Source: Archangium minus
GTDB taxonomy: Bacteria; Myxococcota; Myxococcia; Myxococcales; Myxococcaceae
Reading direction: 5' to 3'
Assembly: GCF_044360475.1 (NCBI RefSeq)
Contig: NZ_CP043494.1
Location: 9,858,001 to 9,922,000 of the forward strand
Length of the DNA stretch: 64,000 nucleotides
The notes below the pieces were generated by a model, which saw only the letters and a program-made list of their open reading frames with translations, did not search any database and had not been told where the DNA came from. Shown here piece by piece: positions 50,657 to 58,943 of this stretch. The position numbers and the translations under genes are program-made. Positions within the stretch are counted from its first letter, which is position 1. Every line of letters begins with the position of its first letter.

Positions 50657-51229
50657 ATGGCACAGCGTGATCAAGACAACTACGAGGGGGCCCGATTTCC
50701 CGTGCGCGCACGGCGGATGGAGCAACCGGTGCGTGACGAAGGCATCCACCGCGGCGAGCCGGGCCGCCCGGGCTACCCCGCCGGGTCCGGAGCCGAACGC
50801 GGCTACAACCAGGGTGGCCGTGGAGGACTGGGCGCCTATGAGCGCGGCTACCAGCCCGGCAGCTACGACCGGATGCTGGAGCGAATGGAGGCCCGGCGCG
50901 GTCCGGTCCGGCCGCCAAAGGGATACCAGCGCTCGGACGACCGCATCCGCGAGGAGGTCTGCGAGCAGCTCATGGAGGGCCCCGTCGACGTGGGTGACGT
51001 GGAGGTCCTCGTCAAGGACGGCGAGGTGACCCTGAGCGGCTCGGTGGAAGAGCGCTGGGAGAAGCGCGCCATCGAGGACATCGCCGCCAACGTGCGCGGG
51101 GTGCATGACGTGCACAACCGCGTCCGCGTGCGGCCCGTGGAGGACAGGCCGGCGGCGCGCGAGGCGACGGAGCTGCGCGACGAACGGCCTCGGGAGCAGC
51201 GGGGCGATCAGCCCCACATGGGCACCTGA
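50657..51229 (+). CDS. BON-domain protein, short form
   Basis: 190 aa with GGAGAGGA ribosome site, 39 bp after the previous gene. A Gly/Arg-rich N-terminus (to about 85) and a BON domain at about 90-160 (KGYQRSDDRIREEVCEQLM, GEVTLSGSVEERWEKRAIED, NVRGVHDVHNRVRV). The domain is clearly paralogous to that of the gene before it, so the pair arose by duplication, with the long arm gained or lost. No signal peptide; probably cytoplasmic. Confidence 0.87.
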   Translation: MAQRDQDNYEGARFPVRARRMEQPVRDEGIHRGEPGRPGYPAGSGAERGYNQGGRGGLGAYERGYQPGSYDRMLERMEARRGPVRPPKGYQRSDDRIREEVCEQLMEGPVDVGDVEVLVKDGEVTLSGSVEERWEKRAIEDIAANVRGVHDVHNRVRVRPVEDRPAAREATELRDERPREQRGDQPHMGT

Positions 51230-51264
51230 GCCTCACCCGGGAGGGCGTGCGGCGGGCCCCGGCC

Positions 51265-52926
51265 TCAGGCCAGGCCTCCCGCGCCCTCCTCCTCGACATC
51301 CAGCTCCCGGCCCTGCGGCATGTCCACCAGCGCGCCCAGCGGATAGATGATGAGGTGCCGCTGGGGCTCGCTGCCGTGGCTCACCGTCTCCAGGTGGTAG
51401 CGCGAGACGAGCCGGTGCTGCAGCTTGCGCAGCCGCGGAGGCCTCGGGGCCAGGGGCACCACCACGCTCTCACTCAACACACGCTGAATGGCGTGCTCGG
51501 CCTCGGCCACGGCCTCACGCACCTGGTCCTCGTCCACGCCCTCGGCGATGAGGAAGATGTCGCGCAGCACCCGCCGCATCTCCGACGAGCTGTTGCGCTT
51601 GATGGCCAGCACCCGCGCCCCCGTCCGCTCCGACACCTTGCGCAGCTTCGGATCATTGGCGCGCGAGCGCAGCGTGAGGACGACATCCGCGTTCTCCAGT
51701 CGGCCCACCACGCGCGCATCCGCTCCGATGTCGCGCAACACGCGCTCGAGCAGATCCCTGCTCGCCGCATGGGCGTAGACGCGCGTGGTGCCCTGGCGCA
51801 GGCCAGGCTCACGCCGAGGCGTGGGCGCCCCCTCCCGCGAAGGGGCCTCGCCTGTTGGGGCGGTCCGGCCGGGCCGCGCGGGTCGGCTGGGCAATGGAGC
51901 CACCGCCTCGGGCTCCTCCTTCACCTCCACCTGGCCTTCCACGAGCTGGCGCCGCTCGCCCCCCACGTTCTCGCCCGCCAGCAGCCGGTCCACCGACTGC
52001 GCGGTGTCGCGATGCACCAGCACCTCGTCGCGCGTCACCATCTCCACCACCACGTCAAAGGTGGGCGGAGCCCGGCGCTCGCTGATCGTCTTCTGCGTGC
52101 GGCGGCGGCGCGCCTCCTCGTCGCTGAGCGTGACGGTGTGCACGCCGCCAACCAGATCCGACAGCGTGGGGTTGAGCACCAGGTTCTCCAGCGTGTTGCC
52201 GTGAGCCGTGGCCACGAGCTGCACACCGCGCTCGGCGATGGTGCGCGCCGCGGAGGCCTCGGCCGAGGTGCCAATCTCATCCACGATGATGGCCTCGGGC
52301 ATGTGGTTCTCCACCGCCTCGATCATCACGTCGTGCTGGCGATCCGGCCGTGACACCTGCATGCGCCGCGCACCGCCAATGCCCGGGTGAGGGATATCTC
52401 CGTCCCCGCCAATCTCGTTGGAGGTGTCCACCACCATGACGCGCTTGCCCAGGTCATCCGAGAGCACGCGCGCCACCTCGCGCAGCTTCGTCGTCTTGCC
52501 CACTCCAGGCCGGCCGAGCAGCAAGATGTTCAAGCCCGTGCCAATCAGGTCCTTGAGCATGTCGATGGTGCCGTAGATGGCGCGGCCCACGCGCAACGTG
52601 AGGCCCACCACCTTGCCCTGACGGTTGCGGATGGCGGAGACACGGTGGAGGGTGCGCTCGATGCCGGCGCGGTTGTCCTCACTCACCGTGCCCACCTGCG
52701 CCAGCACATGCTCCAGATCCTTGCGGGTGACAGCGGACCCGGACAGGCGCACCACGCGTCCGGTGAGCCGGGCCTCGGGCACGCGGCCCAGATCCATCAC
52801 CACCTCGAGGATCTCCCCAGAGGGCAGGTCCCGGACCGCGGCCTGCAGCGGCTCGGGGAGGATGCCCACGAGGGACTGGAAGTCGTCATCAGGAACAGGA
52901 GCGGCAATGGCGTCGCGTGGACTCAT
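51265..52926 (-). CDS. AAA-type ATPase with R3H domain (SpoIIIAA/Ycf45-like)
   Basis: 553 aa from the ATG at 52924-52926. The N-terminal region (about 15-110) is a SpoIIIAA/Ycf45-like dimerisation part. The Walker A motif is GRPGVGKTTKLREVAR (about 140-155), and Walker B/sensor are EAIIVDEIGTSAEASAARTIAE (about 213-234), with LVATAHGNTLENL following. The C-terminal part has a Pro/Glu-rich linker, then RLENADVVLTLRSRAND and an R3H single-stranded-nucleic-acid domain containing RKLQH (R-x3-H). Such proteins are widespread in cyanobacteria and spore formers; the role is unclear but secretion ATPase homology or RNA/DNA binding are proposed. Confidence 0.85.
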   Translation of the reverse strand: MSPRDAIAAPVPDDDFQSLVGILPEPLQAAVRDLPSGEILEVVMDLGRVPEARLTGRVVRLSGSAVTRKDLEHVLAQVGTVSEDNRAGIERTLHRVSAIRNRQGKVVGLTLRVGRAIYGTIDMLKDLIGTGLNILLLGRPGVGKTTKLREVARVLSDDLGKRVMVVDTSNEIGGDGDIPHPGIGGARRMQVSRPDRQHDVMIEAVENHMPEAIIVDEIGTSAEASAARTIAERGVQLVATAHGNTLENLVLNPTLSDLVGGVHTVTLSDEEARRRRTQKTISERRAPPTFDVVVEMVTRDEVLVHRDTAQSVDRLLAGENVGGERRQLVEGQVEVKEEPEAVAPLPSRPARPGRTAPTGEAPSREGAPTPRREPGLRQGTTRVYAHAASRDLLERVLRDIGADARVVGRLENADVVLTLRSRANDPKLRKVSERTGARVLAIKRNSSSEMRRVLRDIFLIAEGVDEDQVREAVAEAEHAIQRVLSESVVVPLAPRPPRLRKLQHRLVSRYHLETVSHGSEPQRHLIIYPLGALVDMPQGRELDVEEEGAGGLA

Positions 52927-53112
52927 AGCGTGTCTAAAGGTGAATCCTTCCGAGTCGGGTTGCACGTGTTCCCGCGGCCGAGGGGCAACGAGGCACCCGA
53001 TGCTAGCGGGCATTCAGGGGCCGCGCCGCTCTCTCGTGGGTGGGTACGGTCCGATGTCCTGCATAGCTCAGCAAGAGGGGCGGACATGACCCCATCCCCA
53101 AGGAGCAACCCT

Positions 53113-53583
53113 ATGGCCCGGTATGACAAGGACACCGACATTCAAATCAACCCCCCCCTGACCGAGAAGCATGCCGACAAGCCCAAGGGAGAGATGAGCA
53201 TCCGCGACGCCGCCGCGAGGGAGATAGGGATGTCACAGCAAACCGTCGAGACGGGCATGCGCGGGGCGCCCGTGCACGGCTTCGGGAACGGGACTGAGAC
53301 GACCAAGCGCCACACCGAGATGGGTATGGGCACGATGAGCCCCATCGGCATGGGCACGCCGCAGCAGAGCACCGGCGAGTCGCTCACGGCAGTGGTTGAG
53401 CGCATCTTCCAGCTCCCCTTCCAGGCCCAGCTCGGTGTGATGCGGATGATCGCTCCTCGGATCCTCGGGTCCATGGACGCGAGGGACCAGGAGAGCTTCT
53501 TGAATGACCTGCGCTCGGAGCTCTCCACGATGTCGGGCGAGGAGAGCACCCACGCCCCGCCCATGGACATGCAGGACACCTGA
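53113..53583 (+). CDS. unknown protein, about 156 aa
   Basis: 156 aa from the ATG at 53113 with AGGAGC seven bases upstream (an in-frame ATG at 53086 is less well placed). Low-complexity Met/Gly/Thr-rich centre (TKRHTEMGMGTMSPIGMGTP) and a helical C-terminal half with VERIFQLPFQAQLGVMRMIAP and ARDQESFLNDLRSEL. No signal peptide. The family was not recognised. The convergent or divergent neighbours give no clue; codon bias fits a real gene. Confidence 0.68.
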   Translation: MARYDKDTDIQINPPLTEKHADKPKGEMSIRDAAAREIGMSQQTVETGMRGAPVHGFGNGTETTKRHTEMGMGTMSPIGMGTPQQSTGESLTAVVERIFQLPFQAQLGVMRMIAPRILGSMDARDQESFLNDLRSELSTMSGEESTHAPPMDMQDT

Positions 53584-53704
53584 GCAAGGGCCGGAGGGTC
53601 CACGGCTGCCCGGCGGCTTTGGGCCCTGCCAGCCATGGAGGGGTGCCTCGCCCGGCAGGTGAGTGCCCCTTCCACCGAGACCTCCCACCCCCCACGTTCT
53701 GCCT

Positions 53705-54097
53705 ATGAACCTTCGCGCCAACGGCACCGCCCAGGCCACTTCGGCACGGCTCCGGCGCTCGCGCGACAGCATCTGCCGGGACTGGCTGGCGGTCGTCTTC
53801 ATCGAGGACTGTGACCAGGAAGCCCGCTTCTGCGTGAAGGACACGGGACCGGGCATCAAGGAGGCGGATCTCCCGCACGTCTTCGATGCGTACTGGCAGG
53901 CCGAGCACACCAAGGGAACCGGGGCCGGGCTCGGGTTGGCGATCGCCAAGGGCATCATCGAGGGGCACGGCGGGCGCATCTGGGTGGAGAGCGCACCGGG
54001 AGCGGGCGCGGCGTTCTACTTCACGCTGCCAACGAAGAAGCGCGACAAGCGGAGCGGCAGCGCCGAGGAGATGGGCGCCGAGGGGGGAATCCACTGA
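53705..54097 (+). pseudogene. truncated histidine kinase, only the C-terminal part of the HATPase domain left
   Basis: 130 aa from the first ATG, without a ribosome site. FCVKDTGPGIKEADLPHVFDA (G1 and F boxes, residues about 54-74), GTGAGLGLAIAKGIIEGHGG (G2 box) and a WVESAPGAGAAFYFTLP ending match HATPase_c. The N-box, dimerisation/phosphoacceptor helix and all sensor domains are missing; the codons before them do not look like HATPase sequence. It may be a decayed hybrid kinase or a fragment left by rearrangement. Confidence 0.65.
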
Positions 54098-54171
54098 AGA
54101 CGCCAGCTCAGGAGCCTCGGCGGAGCCACGTCGGACTGCGGTCCCCACGTCCCATCCAGCGCTGGGTAGAG

Positions 54172-54921
54172 GTGGACGGCGTGCGTGCGCAGGTGCTCGA
54201 GGCGGGAGAGGGGCCCGTGCTGCTCCTGCTCTCGAGCATGCTGGTGCGGGCCCGCACCTACCTGCCGCTCATCCGCCGGCTGTCGAAACATTTCCGCGTT
54301 CTGACCGTGGAGCTGCCGGGCTGCGGACGCTCGGCTCGAGTCCGTAGGCCGTGGACGCTCTCGGCCTATGCCCGGTGGACCGCGCGCCTCATGCAGCAGC
54401 TGCTGCTCGGGCACGTGGTGCTGGTGGGACACTCCAACAGCGGAGGCGTGGCGCTGCTGGTGGCGGCCCGGTACGGCGGGTGCGTGGACAGGCTCGTGCT
54501 CGCGGACAGCATCGGGGCCCGACGCGAGCGCTCCATTCCCCGCGTGGTGGGAGCACGTATGGTGGACGCGTTCCTCGAGTGGGGGCTCAACCTGCGCGCC
54601 TGGTGGCACATCGTCTACAACGCGCTCCGCCACCCGCGCTCCTTCTTCCACCAGGTGAAGGTGGGAAGCCTGGCGGCACTGCTTCGCCATGCGCCCCAGG
54701 TGCGAAGGCCCACCCTCCTCGCGTGGGGCCGGAGGGACCACACCATGCCCCTGTCCTGCGCGGACCGGCTGCGCGAGCGCATGCCACGGGCCCAGGTGTA
54801 CGTGGGCTCTGGCAGCCACGACTGGCTCATCACCGACTCACAGGAGTTCACCCGAGCCGTCCTCGCATTCGCCGCCCGCGGGGAAGTGGTGGCGCGGCTC
54901 GCGACACAGCACAGCCTCTAA
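54172..54921 (+). CDS. alpha/beta hydrolase
   Basis: 249 aa from the GTG at 54172. Upstream codons in frame (e.g. a CTG at 54094 next to the kinase fragment stop) could extend it to include PIQRWVEVDG, since family members usually begin a little earlier; start uncertain. Landmarks: oxyanion region LLLLSSMLVRARTY, LTVELPGCGRSAR, nucleophile elbow GHSNSGG with Ser, Asp in LLAWGRRDHTMPL and His in GSGSHDWLITDSQEF. The elbow is G-x-S-x-S-G rather than the strict G-x-S-x-G. Substrate unknown. Confidence 0.82.
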   Translation: MDGVRAQVLEAGEGPVLLLLSSMLVRARTYLPLIRRLSKHFRVLTVELPGCGRSARVRRPWTLSAYARWTARLMQQLLLGHVVLVGHSNSGGVALLVAARYGGCVDRLVLADSIGARRERSIPRVVGARMVDAFLEWGLNLRAWWHIVYNALRHPRSFFHQVKVGSLAALLRHAPQVRRPTLLAWGRRDHTMPLSCADRLRERMPRAQVYVGSGSHDWLITDSQEFTRAVLAFAARGEVVARLATQHSL

Positions 54922-54934
54922 GCCAGGAGAAGAA

Positions 54935-55840
54935 TCAGCGCTCTGGTTTGCGCGGAGCGTCTAGCCCAATCGCCGAGGATTTGAGGCCGGCGCTGGCGGT
55001 GAGCGCCATGAACCGGAGCGCCTGCCGCGGATCCGCCAGCATCCGCTGCAGCTCGCCCCCGAGCCCCTGGAACAGAGTCCGGTAGGCCTCCATCTTCTCC
55101 GCGTCCGAGAGCGGGGAGGCATGTCCCAGCACGGGCAGCCGCCTCTGCCAGTCACGCGAGCGCACCAACTGGGCGCGCAGGTAATCCAGGACATCGAGTG
55201 CCGTCGGGGGCATGAGGCCCACGGAGATGGAGATGGACTCCTGCTCCGGTGCGGTCACGTGGTGCCAGTAGCCACCGGGAATGTAGAGCCAGTCACCGGC
55301 CTCGAGCCGGCACTCCTGCACCGGTGTCCGTTCGCGCGAGATGTCCGGCGCGTCTGTGAGCGTCTCGTGGACGGGCGTCGGGTTGAGCGTGTTCTGTCGC
55401 AGCAGGTAGCGCTTGGCCCCGAGCGTCTGGAAGATGAAGACCTCCTCCGGGTCGCAATGCCACCCGAAGCTGCCGTGCCCCGCCGGGGTGCAATAAAGCT
55501 GCAGGTTGACCGTGCCTTGCAGCTCGGCGGAGAGACGACGCCCCAGCTCCGCGAGGCCAGCGTCATGACGATCCGCGTGCCGCAGGACGAGCGAGTAGCC
55601 CTCCGCATGGAGCGCACGGGCCTCTCGAGCGCTCGTGGGCCGCTGGCCCGACCACACCTCGCCATCGCGGACCAGCAGCAGATCGCACGGGGTGCTCTCG
55701 ATGAGCCGCTCGGCGGTGGCCCAGGTCGCCAGCTCCACCAGGGACGCCGCCGTGGACGGCCGCGCGAGCGGCTGCTGGAGGTAGTGCTCCTGGAAGAACG
55801 TCGAACGCGGAAGATCGCCCAGTAACGTGTCGATGAGCAT
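54935..55840 (-). CDS. JmjC/cupin-type 2-oxoglutarate oxygenase (RoxA-like)
   Basis: 301 aa from the ATG at 55838-55840; the longer frame to 56104 has no support. The Fe(II)-binding triad is readable as His/Asp in FGWHCDPEEVFIFQTLG (HxD at about 139-141) and a distal His in YIPGGYWHHVTAP (about 200). KRYLLRQNTLNPTP offers the 2-oxoglutarate-binding Lys/Arg region. It resembles ribosomal oxygenases (YcfD/RoxA, hydroxylating Arg in ribosomal protein uL16) by size and motif. Substrate is inferred. It is convergent with the hydrolase. Confidence 0.82.
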   Translation of the reverse strand: MLIDTLLGDLPRSTFFQEHYLQQPLARPSTAASLVELATWATAERLIESTPCDLLLVRDGEVWSGQRPTSAREARALHAEGYSLVLRHADRHDAGLAELGRRLSAELQGTVNLQLYCTPAGHGSFGWHCDPEEVFIFQTLGAKRYLLRQNTLNPTPVHETLTDAPDISRERTPVQECRLEAGDWLYIPGGYWHHVTAPEQESISISVGLMPPTALDVLDYLRAQLVRSRDWQRRLPVLGHASPLSDAEKMEAYRTLFQGLGGELQRMLADPRQALRFMALTASAGLKSSAIGLDAPRKPER

Positions 55841-56137
55841 GAACTGGCCTTTGGACCCTGATGGAAGCCCTGCCCCAATTGTCCTGGAGGACAAGGACAG
55901 GCGCCCTCCCGAGGATACCAGGGCGGAGCGCTCCTCCATTCCCGAAACCCGGCACGGGAACGGAGGCGGCACACCGTGGGGGGAGGCAACGGGGACACCC
56001 CGGGCTCCACCGCGCGGGCCACCACGCTCCGTCCCATACGCGGCCCAGGGAGGCACGTGAAAGCCCTCCCTCATCACGCATAATGGGAGCACGCCGCCGG
56101 GCACACATCGTCCTGGAGGTCAGGGAGCAGATAGATA

Positions 56138-56178
56138 GGGAAAGATCCCCGAGGCACGTGGCCTCGGGGATCTTTCCC
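56138..56178 (-). terminator. 18-bp perfect palindrome, probable terminator
   Basis: GGGAAAGATCCCCGAGGC and its exact reverse complement flank a 5-nt loop (ACGTG). The stem is very stable and lies between the Gly-rich lipoprotein (upstream on the minus strand) and the oxygenase gene, with TATCTATCT after it on the minus strand. The interval 55841-56137 shows no gene. Confidence 0.75.
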
Positions 56179-56198
56179 TGGTCGCACCGGAGTCTACG

Positions 56199-56236
56199 CG
56201 AGAGGGAACCACTGGGGGGCGAAGTGGCCCCTCTCG
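56199..56236 (-). terminator. second hairpin 3' of the Gly-rich lipoprotein
   Basis: CGAGAGGG (56199-56206) pairs with CCCTCTCG (56229-56236) and the inner CCACT with AGTGG, with single-base bulges. With the palindrome at 56138 it gives two consecutive hairpins downstream of the minus-strand lipoprotein gene. Confidence 0.5.
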
Positions 56237-56301
56237 TGAAACCAGGTTGACCCACCCACGGTGTCTGTACGCGATGTCAGCGCACGCCAGGTCTTCTGGC
56301 C

Positions 56302-56808
56302 TCAATCGCCCGTGCTGCCACCCGAGCTCGTACCACCCGTGCCGCCGCCCGTGCCCGTGCCACCGGTGCCACCACCCACGTCACCCGTGCCGCCGCCCGT
56401 GCCCGTGCCACCGGTGCCACCACCCACGTCACCCGTGCCGCCGCCCGTGCCCGTGCCACCGGTGCCACCACCCACGTCACCCGCGCCCGTGCCACCCGTA
56501 CCGCCGCCACCCGAGCCACCCATGTCGTCACCCGTGCCGCCGGAGCCGCCACCCACGCCGCCCGAGCCCGTCCCGCCCGTGCCGCCCGTTCCTCCGGTAT
56601 CGCCACCGATGCCGGAACCTCCACCCATGTCGCCGCCCGTCGCGTCTCCACCTTGAGTCGTGGAACCGCCCTGGTTCATTCCCGCGCCGCCCGTCCCCTG
56701 CTGTCCTTGCTGCCCCTGCTGCCCCTGCTGCCCACCGCCCCTGCACCCCGCCCCCAAGAGCAATGCCGCCGCCGCCGCACCCACGAATACAGCCTTGATG
56801 TGCCTCAT
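56302..56808 (-). CDS. glycine-rich lipoprotein with 48-bp tandem repeats
   Basis: 168 aa with a strong GGAGGAGGA ribosome site and lipobox LLLGAGC. The mature protein is almost only Gly/Thr/Ser/Asp/Gln (GQQGQQ, GGTGGTGT blocks). Three exact 16-residue repeats starting GDVGGGTGGTGTGGGT precede GGTSSGG. It would be a flexible surface filament or linker protein. The low complexity precludes homology assignment. Repeat number could vary between strains. Confidence 0.8.
   Translation of the reverse strand: MRHIKAVFVGAAAAALLLGAGCRGGGQQGQQGQQGQQGTGGAGMNQGGSTTQGGDATGGDMGGGSGIGGDTGGTGGTGGTGSGGVGGGSGGTGDDMGGSGGGGTGGTGAGDVGGGTGGTGTGGGTGDVGGGTGGTGTGGGTGDVGGGTGGTGTGGGTGGTSSGGSTGD
56341..56484. repeat. 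48-bp tandem repeat x3 within the lipoprotein gene
   Basis: Units at 56341-56388, 56389-56436 and 56437-56484 are nearly identical, each encoding 16 residues on the minus strand. It is an in-frame minisatellite, not a CRISPR: no spacers and the unit is coding. Confidence 0.9.
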
Positions 56809-56965
56809 TGACCCGTCCTCCTCCTGTGAAAGGGCTACATCGCGAAGGTTAGGTACTGTTCACTCCGCGCAGCATTGGACCCGAAGACGAGGCCCCTTCC
56901 GTGGCCGTCAGCCGAACAGCGTGACGGACGAGCCATGCCTTTCGAGGCGCGAGGAGGCGCGCGGC

Positions 56966-57814
56966 TTACGGGGTAGCAGGAGACAAGGGAGGAAGGGGAC
57001 GGCGCCCCTTCAGGCTGAAGCGATCGTTGCGCGCAAGCACATGGACGCGCGCGTCGTGGACGGTGAGGATTCCCTGGGTGTGCATGTCCGAGAGGCTGGT
57101 GAAGCGGATGCCCAGTCCATCGATGACATAGACACCGCCCGAGCCCAGGACTGTGAACTCCTCGTCGTTGTTCCTCACGAGAACGGCGGTGTCCTCGTCG
57201 AGGCCGATGCCCAGGTTGTGGGGATTCTGCGCGACGGCGCCCATCAACCGCGCGAAGCGGCCCCGCTCGGAGAAGTGCGAGTCCACGATGACGCCCTTGA
57301 GCAGCCCGAGCCCCGGTGCCATGGCCAGGGAAGAGAGGCAGGGATTGCTCCCGTTGGTGGTGGCACTTCCGGGACCACCGATGAGCATCGTCCCGGACAT
57401 GGCCGCCGCGCCCGCCGAGGTGCCGACGATGGCCACCCCCTCCTGGTGCAGCGCGAAGATGCGCTCGAGCAGCGGAGAGCCTCCCATCTGGCTGGTGATG
57501 CGCAGCTGGTCGCCACCCGAGAAGAACAGCACCGAGGCACCCGAGAGCTTCTCTACGTTCGCCGGGTCATAGGCCTGCTCGCGGTTGCGGATGTCGAGCA
57601 CCTCCATGCGGCGCACACCCAGCCGGCCGAAGGCTCTGCGGTAGGTCTCCGCGGTCTGCTCGGGCTCCATGGTGGCCACGGTCAGCAGGACGATGTGCCC
57701 GCCATCCTCCGAGATCGCCTTCTTCGCCGCCTGCCGCAGGATGGCCTGCTCCTCGTCGGATTCCTTGTCCTCGCTGCCCCCGATGATCAGCAGATCCCCC
57801 GGCTGCCTTTTCAT
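56966..57814 (-). CDS. cphB: cyanophycinase
   Basis: 282 aa; hydrolyses cyanophycin (multi-L-arginyl-poly-L-aspartate) to beta-Asp-Arg dipeptides. Serine peptidase of family S51: the nucleophile elbow GTSAGAAAMSGTM (about residue 130), GGSEDKESDEE and LLTVATMEPEQTAETYRR near the N-terminus, FFSGGDQLRITSQ, and GIGLDEDTAVLV with TVLGSGGVYVIDG at the end. No signal peptide, so intracellular type. The GTG/ATG overlap (ATGA) with iadA shows translational coupling to the isoaspartyl dipeptidase. Confidence 0.93.
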   Translation of the reverse strand: MKRQPGDLLIIGGSEDKESDEEQAILRQAAKKAISEDGGHIVLLTVATMEPEQTAETYRRAFGRLGVRRMEVLDIRNREQAYDPANVEKLSGASVLFFSGGDQLRITSQMGGSPLLERIFALHQEGVAIVGTSAGAAAMSGTMLIGGPGSATTNGSNPCLSSLAMAPGLGLLKGVIVDSHFSERGRFARLMGAVAQNPHNLGIGLDEDTAVLVRNNDEEFTVLGSGGVYVIDGLGIRFTSLSDMHTQGILTVHDARVHVLARNDRFSLKGRRPLPPLSPATP

Positions 57815-58926
57815 GCCTCGTCTCCTTGCCTCCCCTCGAGCAGCCGCCCATCCCGCACTCGCTGCCGTCCCCGCGCGAAGACGTGGACGACCTCAAGCGA
57901 GCGCCCATCCAACACCACCACATCGGCATCCAACTCCGGTGCGAGCCGCCCCTTTCCGCGCAGCTTCAGCGCCGTGGCCGGATTGGCCGTGAAGAAAGGT
58001 AGTACCTGCTCGAACGGGAGCCCGTGCTCGCGCACGGCGGCGACGAATTCCTGGTGCAGCCTCGCCGGCTCGGCGCCCGCCGTGTGAGCATCCGAGGACA
58101 CGGTGAGCCGCTCGGGTACGCCTCCGTGCTCCAGGTAGTAGCGGATCCACCGGCCCGCTCCGGGGTCCACCGTGTCCACGTCCACGAAAGCGCCCCGGCG
58201 AGACAGGGCGATGGCGTCCTCCATCAGCGCGTCGGTGCGGTTGGCGTGAGTGACGTAGAGGCACTCGGGCACCACCTCATACCTGTCGAGCAGCTCGTGC
58301 AGGGGCTTGAGCAAGGTGCGACCCGGCCCCGCGTGGAAGTGGGTGACGCCCGCCTTGCCCGCGGTCCGCCCGCCCACCATCGCCGCGGACACCAGCCGCG
58401 CCAGCTCATCCAACGTGGGGTGACTCGATCGGACATCGGAGATGGCCAGCTCGCCCACACCGAGCACGCGGTCGATGAAGACCAGGTCATCCGTCACGGA
58501 GCCGGTGAGCGTGAGGGGTGGAAGGTGAAAGCCACCCGTATAGAGAAAGGCACTCACCCCCTGCGCCACCAATTGCTGCACCTTGCCCAGCAACGCGCCC
58601 AGGTGTCGCGTGGAGCCATCCGTGCCCAGGCACCCCACCACGGTGGTGATGCCCGCGAGCAGCAGCTGCTCCAGGGATACCTCGGGCATGCGACTGGCGA
58701 AGCCCTTCTCTCCACCAGCCCCGATGAGGTGCTGGTGGGGATCCACGAAGCCAGGGATGACAAGACCCCCTCGCGCATCGACGACCTCGAAGGGCAACCC
58801 GAGCGCGGCCAACGCGGCCTCCTCCACCGCCCCCAGCCGGGCCACGCGGTCACCGACCAGCAGCACGGACCGGGCGTCTATCGGTACCGGCGTATGGAGG
58901 ACCCCGTTGCGGATGAGGGTGAGCAT
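57811..58926 (-). CDS. iadA: isoaspartyl dipeptidase
   Basis: 371 aa amidohydrolase that splits beta-Asp-Arg, the product of cyanophycinase. Metal ligands His in GFVDPHQHLIGAGGEKGF (HxH), later His in THFHAGPG, and Asp in VSSDAHTAG. Where E. coli IadA has a carboxylated Lys, the aligned segment GVGELAISDVRS has Glu, so a Glu-bridged binuclear zinc site is likely. It starts immediately upstream of cphB and ends before cphA in the operon order cphA > iadA > cphB. Confidence 0.92.
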   Translation of the reverse strand: MLTLIRNGVLHTPVPIDARSVLLVGDRVARLGAVEEAALAALGLPFEVVDARGGLVIPGFVDPHQHLIGAGGEKGFASRMPEVSLEQLLLAGITTVVGCLGTDGSTRHLGALLGKVQQLVAQGVSAFLYTGGFHLPPLTLTGSVTDDLVFIDRVLGVGELAISDVRSSHPTLDELARLVSAAMVGGRTAGKAGVTHFHAGPGRTLLKPLHELLDRYEVVPECLYVTHANRTDALMEDAIALSRRGAFVDVDTVDPGAGRWIRYYLEHGGVPERLTVSSDAHTAGAEPARLHQEFVAAVREHGLPFEQVLPFFTANPATALKLRGKGRLAPELDADVVVLDGRSLEVVHVFARGRQRVRDGRLLEGRQGDEA

Positions 58927-58943
58927 CGGACCCCTCGCTCCGC

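Noticed and set aside
56341..56484. Possible CRISPR array
   Set aside because: Units are contiguous and coding with no spacers; it is a tandem coding repeat.
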